This document shows, one piece after another, positions 5,950 to 10,261 of a DNA stretch of 10,261 nt (positions are counted from its first letter, which is position 1; each line of letters starts with the position of its first letter). Source of the stretch: an uncultured Mollicutes bacterium (lineage in GTDB: Bacteria; Bacillota_I; Bacilli_A; RFN20; CAG-826); contig URQK01000055.1 in NCBI GenBank assembly GCA_900549975.1, positions 1-10,261 of the forward strand, in the 5' to 3' direction. The notes under the pieces were generated by a model that was not told where the DNA came from, searched no databases, and saw nothing but the letters and a program-made list of their open reading frames with translations. The position numbers and the translations under genes were made by a program.

Positions 5950-5969
5950 TATTTTTGAGGTGAATGAAA

Positions 5970-6584
5970 ATGAATTTCAAAAAAATTATTATTTTAAGTT
6001 CTTTGGTTTTATTAAATGGTTGTAATAACAAGTCATCTATTAGTAATTCCGAGTCAATTAGTAAATCAACTTCTACTAGTCCTTCAATATCAACCCATCC
6101 ATCAATTAGTGATAATAGTACTTCTTTAGTTAATACAAAATCAATTACTTTTAATTTTCTGGATTTAAAAGATAAACTACCCACTGCATCTTCTAAAGAA
6201 AAAACTAAAATTACTAATGGATTAATTGAATTAGGAGTAGTTAGTGCAAATTATGGGACGTATAATGGCAGTGGCTATTTAATGCTTAGAAAAACTAAAG
6301 ATACAAATGGCGCAGGACATATTTATAATACTTCGAGTGTAGGAAACATTAATTCCGTAACAATTAAATGTTCTTCTTCTACAAGTAAAAACGCTATTAT
6401 TGGGATAACATTTGGGAATGAAGTAATTAGTGAAGCTATTACAGATAGCACTTTAAAAGAGCGAACTGACACTAATAAAGTAATAACTTTTAGTAATGAT
6501 GGTAAAGATAATACTTATTTTAATCTAAGTGTTATGAATAATTATAACTGCCAACTAGTGGAATTAACAATTAATTTTGACTAA
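5970..6584 (+). CDS. Small serine-rich surface lipoprotein, function unknown
   Basis: The 204-residue protein starts with a lipoprotein signal: two lysines, a hydrophobic core, and lipobox LNGC with the lipidated Cys18. A low-complexity linker (about 19-58) rich in Ser, Thr, Ile and Asn follows, with imperfect SIS/STS repeats. The remainder (about 59-204) is one domain of alternating short beta-like stretches, with GYLMLRKTKDTNG (about 109-121) and HIYNTSSVGNINSVTIKCSS; this looks like a beta-sandwich or jelly-roll, as in many surface binding modules. I do not recognise a named family and assign no ligand. It should sit on the outer face of the membrane, the linker spanning the wall. The start is set by GAGGTG: the ATG at 5970 is seven bases after it, whereas the ATG at 5964 is only one base away. 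It is transcribed alone, opposite to its neighbours. Confidence 0.8.
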   Translation: MNFKKIIILSSLVLLNGCNNKSSISNSESISKSTSTSPSISTHPSISDNSTSLVNTKSITFNFLDLKDKLPTASSKEKTKITNGLIELGVVSANYGTYNGSGYLMLRKTKDTNGAGHIYNTSSVGNINSVTIKCSSSTSKNAIIGITFGNEVISEAITDSTLKERTDTNKVITFSNDGKDNTYFNLSVMNNYNCQLVELTINFD

Positions 6585-6587
6585 TCA

Positions 6588-6634
6588 AAAAGACTATTGC
6601 TTAACGTTATTTGCTAAACAATAGTCGTTTTTTT
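6588..6634. terminator. Bidirectional intrinsic terminator between convergent genes
   Basis: An 8-bp perfect stem GACTATTG (6592-6599) / CAATAGTC (6619-6626) has a 19-base loop. On the plus strand it is followed by a run of seven T (6628-6634). On the minus strand it is followed by five T (6591 to 6587). It lies between the lipoprotein stop (6584) and the ABC gene stop (6633), so it can end both transcripts. Confidence 0.75.
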
Positions 6635-8378
6635 ATTCTTCAAATTGGGAATTATATAACTTGTAATAGAATCCTTTTTTCGCCATTAATTCGTTATGAT
6701 TACCTTGTTCAATAATATTACCATTATTCATAACTAAGATAATATCCGAATTTTTAATGGTTGATAAACGGTGGGCAACGATGAAACTAGTTTTACCACG
6801 CATTAACTTAGCAAAAGCATTTTGAATTTTTAATTCTGTACGCGTATCAATACTTGATGTTGCTTCATCTAAGATAAGCATTGGTGGCATTGTTAACATA
6901 ATACGCGCAATACAAAGCAATTGTTTTTGACCAACTGATAAGTTACCACCATCTTCGCCTATCACAGTATCATAACCATCTTTCATTTTCATAATGAAAC
7001 TATGAGCATGGGCTTCTTTTGCAGCTTGAATAACTTCTTCTTTGGTAGCATCTTCTTTACCCATTTTAATATTTTCTAAAACAGTTGCATTTTTAATCCA
7101 AGTTTCTTGTAATACCATGCCAAAATTATTTCTAATATCTTTTCTTGGTGTTTTAATTGTATCTAAATCATCAATATAAATGGTTCCGCTTGTTGGATCA
7201 TAAAAACGCATAAATAAATTAATAAGAGTAGTTTTCCCACATCCTGTCGGACCAACAATAGCCACTCTTTGACCTGGTTTAACGATTAAATTAAAATCTT
7301 GAATTAATTTTTGTTCTGGAACATAAGAGAAATATACATGTTCAAGTTTGATATTTCCTTTAGCGTGTTCTAAGTGATTTGGACAATCAGTATTATCTAA
7401 TTCTTTGCTTTCTAAATATTCAAACACCCTATTAGCGCACGCAATTGAGTTTTGTAATTCTGTTACTACACCACTAATTTCATTAAATGGTTTACTATAT
7501 TGGCTTGCATAACTTAAAAGTGTAGAGAATTTACCAACATCTAATACTAAGTTGGCAGGTGATTTAATAATTACCCAAGCCGCAATAAATGCTACAATCG
7601 CATAAATAATCGCGTTAATAAAACGAGTGGTTGGATTAACTAAGCTTGAGAAGAATATCGCTTTTAAAGATGATTTTTCTAAACGATTATTTACTTCATC
7701 AAATTTCACAACATTTTTATCTTCAATCGAGAATGCTTTAACAACTTTTAAGTTATTAATCATTTCATCCATGAACGCTGTTTGTTCGCCACGAATTTCT
7801 GTTTGATTTTTAAAATATTTATAAGAATTTTTTGAAACAAATTTGGCTGTTAATAATGATAAAGGTGTTAAACATACAACCACAATAGCGACAATATAGT
7901 TAATGCTAATCATTAATCCTAAAGTGCCCACAATAGTAAGTACACCAACAAACAGTTGCGTAAATCCCATTAATAAGCCATCTACGAATGTATCAACATC
8001 GTTAATAATACGGCTAACGATATCGCCATATTGATGCGAATCAATATAACTAATTGGTAAATGATGTATTTTTTCAAATGCTTGTTTTCTTAAGTCATAA
8101 GTAATGTTATAAGTGATTTTGTTATTAATAATACTCATAACATATTGAGTAACAATTACAACTAAGATTAATATACCGATTAAAATAGCATTTTTTGTAA
8201 TAACGGCTAAATCTACTTCATTAATTTTTACAATTACATTAATGGAATTACCAATTAAGATTGGAATATATAATGTTGCCGCGACTGATAAAATTGCAAA
8301 CAAGAATGATAAAAATACTAAAAACTTATATTTAGATATTAATTTCAATATCTTTTTAGTGGCGGAATTCTTTTTCAT
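6633..8378 (-). CDS. Heterodimeric ABC exporter subunit B (catalytic Walker B, altered signature)
   Basis: This 581-residue half-transporter has an N-terminal type IV exporter membrane domain with about six hydrophobic segments (roughly 19-325) and a C-terminal ATPase domain. Walker A is GPTGCGKT (376-383), the Q-loop Gln is 424, Walker B is LILDE (501-505) with catalytic Glu505, the D-loop is SSID, and the H-loop is AHR with His536. The signature motif is LSVGQ (480-484) in place of LSGGQ. An intact Walker B and H-loop with an altered signature is the pattern of the consensus subunit in asymmetric exporters such as TM287/288. It should pair with the gene just upstream. The two are separated by two bases, and the AAGGAGG ribosome binding site (8386-8392) lies within the last codons of that gene. 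Likely substrates are drugs, lipids or peptides; sequence does not decide. Confidence 0.92.
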   Translation of the reverse strand: MKKNSATKKILKLISKYKFLVFLSFLFAILSVAATLYIPILIGNSINVIVKINEVDLAVITKNAILIGILILVVIVTQYVMSIINNKITYNITYDLRKQAFEKIHHLPISYIDSHQYGDIVSRIINDVDTFVDGLLMGFTQLFVGVLTIVGTLGLMISINYIVAIVVVCLTPLSLLTAKFVSKNSYKYFKNQTEIRGEQTAFMDEMINNLKVVKAFSIEDKNVVKFDEVNNRLEKSSLKAIFFSSLVNPTTRFINAIIYAIVAFIAAWVIIKSPANLVLDVGKFSTLLSYASQYSKPFNEISGVVTELQNSIACANRVFEYLESKELDNTDCPNHLEHAKGNIKLEHVYFSYVPEQKLIQDFNLIVKPGQRVAIVGPTGCGKTTLINLFMRFYDPTSGTIYIDDLDTIKTPRKDIRNNFGMVLQETWIKNATVLENIKMGKEDATKEEVIQAAKEAHAHSFIMKMKDGYDTVIGEDGGNLSVGQKQLLCIARIMLTMPPMLILDEATSSIDTRTELKIQNAFAKLMRGKTSFIVAHRLSTIKNSDIILVMNNGNIIEQGNHNELMAKKGFYYKLYNSQFEE

Positions 8379-8380
8379 GC

Positions 8381-10096
8381 TTATTCCTCCTTTTTAAATT
8401 GTGAATCATAAATTTCTTTATAAACTTCACAATTATTTAATAATTCATCATGCTTACCTATACCAACAACTTTGCCATCATCAAGAACAATGATCTTATC
8501 ACAATGGGCAATTGAACTTGTACGTTGCGAAATAATAAACACAAGAGGATTATTCTTTAAAGTTTTTAAAGCTTTTCTTAAATTTAAATCCGTTAAGAAG
8601 TCTAATGCTGAAGCACTATCATCTAAAATAACAATGCTAGGATTACCTACTAAAGCACGAGCAATAGTTAATCTTTGTCTTTGTCCGCCCGAGAAGTTTT
8701 TTCCTTCTTGTTCAACAACTGCATCAATACCATTTTCTTTTTTCAAAACAAAGTCTTTAGCTTGTGCAACTGTTAAAGCTTCAAGAATTTCTTCTTCACT
8801 TGCATCTTCTTTTCTTAAACACATATTCGAACGAATTGTGCCTTTAAATAAAACAGCTTTTTGTGGAACAATACCAATAATATGATGAAGTTCTTCATCA
8901 CTTATCGATGTAACATTTCTTCCATCAATATAAATTGCGCCACTACTAACATCGTATAAGTGGGCAAGTAAATTAATAAGTGTGGTCTTACCACTACCGG
9001 TACCACCAATAACACCAATGCTTTCACCACGATTAGCAACAAAATTAACATTACTTAGACTTTCTTCGTTGCTATTATATTTCATTGATACATGATCAAA
9101 TTCAACAAATGGCATATTTTCTTTTTTAGTTTCTTCACTTCTAACTAAAGAAGGCTCCATATCTAAAGTTTTAGCAATACGATCTGCGCTTGCTAATGAT
9201 TTAGAAATAGTAATAACTAAGTTTGCTAATTTAATTAATTCGGTAAGAATTTGTAACATGTAGTTATATAAAGCAAGAACATCACCTTGAATAATAACGC
9301 CAGATTCAACGCGACTTCCGCCTAAATACAAAATACCAATAATACCAACATTGATAATTGCGTATGTCAATGGATTCATTAATGAAGAAATATAGCCCAC
9401 TTTCTTTTGGCTTTTTCTTAGATTAGTAATTTTTTCATTAAATTCTTCAAATTCTCGTTTTTCTTTATTAAAAGCACGAATAACACGAACACCATTTAAA
9501 TTTTCACGTGTTGATTTTAAAACACCATCTAATTGTTTTTGAACTACTTTATATTTAGGTTGGCTAACTAATAAAATAGTAAAAATTATAATGCTTAATA
9601 CTAATATCACAACCGCAAATATAATAGCGACTTTAGCATCAACAATAAACGCCATGATAAGTGCCCCAAATACGACGAATGGTGAACGTAAAAATAATCT
9701 TAAAAATAAATTAACACCATTTTGCACTTGATTAACATCATTAGTCATACGGGTAATCATTGTTGCCGTACCTAATTCATCAATTTCTTTATAAGATAAT
9801 GACTGAGCTTTAACAAATAATTCATGACGTAAAGTAGAAGAAAATCCTACGGCCGCTTTGGCACTAAAATATTGTGCCGTAATTGAGCAAGCTAAGCCAA
9901 CTACGCCTAGACCAATCATAATTAAGCACATTTTTAAAATGTAACTTAATCCAGCGCCTTCATTAATTCCCACATTAACAATACGAGCAACAATTAGTGG
10001 AACAATTAATTCAAATATCGCTTCAAGTAACTTGAATAAAGGCCCCAAAATAGCCTCTAAACGATATGATTTCATGTATTTTAATAATTTTTTCAT
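8381..10096 (-). CDS. Heterodimeric ABC exporter subunit A (degenerate Walker B and H-loop)
   Basis: This half-transporter has 571 residues from the chosen ATG, with a six-helix exporter domain (about 12-310) followed by an ATPase domain. Walker A is GGTGSGKT (364-371), the Q-loop Gln is 412, and the signature FSGGQ is at 468-472. Walker B is VILDD: the residue after its final Asp is Asp493 in place of catalytic Glu. The H-loop reads SQR, with Gln524 in place of His. These are the degenerate-site changes known from TM287-type subunits; its near-normal signature would complete the active site of the partner. The start is set by GGAG (10105-10108) eight bases before the ATG at 10096; an in-frame TTG at 10114 lies before that site and is unlikely. 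It is the first gene of the two-gene operon. Both proteins end in a Y-x-SQF tail. Confidence 0.92.
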   Translation of the reverse strand: MKKLLKYMKSYRLEAILGPLFKLLEAIFELIVPLIVARIVNVGINEGAGLSYILKMCLIMIGLGVVGLACSITAQYFSAKAAVGFSSTLRHELFVKAQSLSYKEIDELGTATMITRMTNDVNQVQNGVNLFLRLFLRSPFVVFGALIMAFIVDAKVAIIFAVVILVLSIIIFTILLVSQPKYKVVQKQLDGVLKSTRENLNGVRVIRAFNKEKREFEEFNEKITNLRKSQKKVGYISSLMNPLTYAIINVGIIGILYLGGSRVESGVIIQGDVLALYNYMLQILTELIKLANLVITISKSLASADRIAKTLDMEPSLVRSEETKKENMPFVEFDHVSMKYNSNEESLSNVNFVANRGESIGVIGGTGSGKTTLINLLAHLYDVSSGAIYIDGRNVTSISDEELHHIIGIVPQKAVLFKGTIRSNMCLRKEDASEEEILEALTVAQAKDFVLKKENGIDAVVEQEGKNFSGGQRQRLTIARALVGNPSIVILDDSASALDFLTDLNLRKALKTLKNNPLVFIISQRTSSIAHCDKIIVLDDGKVVGIGKHDELLNNCEVYKEIYDSQFKKEE

Positions 10097-10119
10097 ATCA
10101 TCAACTCCAAACAACTAGT

Positions 10120-10125
10120 ATTATA
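10120..10125 (-). promoter_or_regulatory. Possible -10 element of the ABC exporter operon
   Basis: TATAAT on the minus strand lies 12 bases upstream of the ribosome binding site of the first exporter gene. No good -35 lies at 16-18 bases; that region is instead occupied by an inverted repeat at 10137-10148. Confidence 0.4.
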
Positions 10126-10136
10126 AATGATTAGGT

Positions 10137-10148
10137 ATGATTTATCAT
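10137..10148. repeat. Perfect short inverted repeat ATGAT-TT-ATCAT, possible operator
   Basis: ATGAT (10137-10141) and ATCAT (10144-10148) form a perfect inverted repeat in the divergent region. A second AATGAT copy lies at 10126-10131. The palindrome covers the expected -35 of the exporter promoter, so a repressor bound there would block it. This is inference; the region is AT-rich and the site is short. Confidence 0.3.
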
Positions 10149-10184
10149 TATTTTTAGATAAATTTATTAATTTAATTATAAGTA

Positions 10185-10193
10185 TGTTATAAT
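10185..10193 (+). promoter_or_regulatory. Extended -10 promoter of the right-edge gene
   Basis: TGTTATAAT is a perfect extended -10 (TGnTATAAT). The -35 position (10165-10170, TATTAA) is weak, as is common with extended -10 promoters. The start point near 10200 would place the GGTGAT ribosome binding site (10201-10206) at the mRNA 5' end. Confidence 0.5.
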
Positions 10194-10210
10194 TATTTTC
10201 GGTGATTAAA

Positions 10211-10261
10211 ATGACAATTAAAGAATATGTACAATTACAAAAAGATTTAATAAGAGATGAA
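10211..10261 (+). CDS. Start of an unidentified gene, running off the right edge
   Basis: An ATG at 10211 is preceded by GGTGAT with a four-base gap and by an extended -10 promoter. It opens a frame of 17 codons to the window edge (MTIKEYVQLQKDLIRDE) with no stop. The visible part is charged and probably helical, without a signal peptide. That is too little to assign a family. It diverges from the ABC exporter operon and shares an intergenic region holding a palindrome with it; a regulator of the exporter would be a natural guess, but nothing in these residues proves it. Confidence 0.6.
   Translation, partial: MTIKEYVQLQKDLIRDE

Noticed and set aside
5912..6184. Minus-strand open frame of 90 codons
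   Set aside because: It is antisense to the Ser-rich stalk of the lipoprotein; the repetitive Leu/Ile/Asp composition is that stalk read backwards.
8472..8885. Plus-strand open frame of 137 codons
   Set aside because: It is antisense to the ATPase domain of exporter subunit A, whose motifs are intact in the real frame.
1..10261. CRISPR array, insertion sequence, tRNA or rRNA gene, riboswitch
   Set aside because: No regularly spaced repeats, transposase frames, cloverleaf-like segments or long structured leaders were found; all gaps are under about 130 bases.
1..10261. Mycoplasma genetic code
   Set aside because: TGA ends spoVAC, spoVAD and spoIIAA exactly at gene junctions, and Trp in SpoIIAA is TGG.

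Overview
The window comes from an AT-rich, endospore-forming member of the Bacillota. The evidence is an almost Bacillus-like sporulation block (dacF, spoIIAA, spoIIAB, sigF, spoVAC, spoVAD, spoVAE, spoVAF), strong AGGAGG-type ribosome binding sites, and very low GC content in both genes and spacers. TGA is used as a stop codon (spoVAC, spoVAD, spoIIAA) and tryptophan is encoded by TGG, so this is the standard bacterial code and not the Mycoplasma code. A lineage of uncultured or gut-type Bacilli/Erysipelotrichia fits, but the sequence alone cannot fix the taxon.

Layout, mostly transcribed leftwards. Positions 1-3697 hold a tight polycistronic run on the minus strand: spoIIAA, spoIIAB and sigF (the forespore sigma factor module), followed without a visible terminator by spoVAC, spoVAD, spoVAE and a truncated spoVAF (dipicolinic acid channel and germination module). 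Several junctions are 4-base ATGA overlaps. The 127-base gap at 3698-3824 holds a candidate Spo0A-activated promoter and the intrinsic terminator of dacF. dacF (DD-carboxypeptidase) and an alpha/beta hydrolase lie upstream in the same direction. A plus-strand gene for a small serine-rich lipoprotein begins near 5970 and diverges from the hydrolase. A bidirectional terminator at about 6588-6634 separates it from a two-gene ABC exporter operon (6633-10096, minus strand). At the right edge a plus-strand gene of unknown function begins and runs out of the window.

How the genes work together. SpoIIAA, SpoIIAB and sigma F are the partner-switching circuit that turns on forespore transcription. DacF modifies spore peptidoglycan. 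The SpoVA proteins load and release dipicolinic acid. Relative to the B. subtilis order (as remembered), spoVAA, spoVAB and spoVAEa are missing from their usual places. The ABC pair has the complementary nucleotide-site defects expected of an asymmetric heterodimeric exporter: one subunit lacks the catalytic Glu and the H-loop His, and the other has an altered signature motif.

I see no mobile element, CRISPR array, tRNA or rRNA, and no clearly unprecedented system. The most interesting points are regulatory (tandem Spo0A-like boxes, terminator placement, possible forespore promoters, very short leaders) and the streamlined spoIIA-spoVA fusion.
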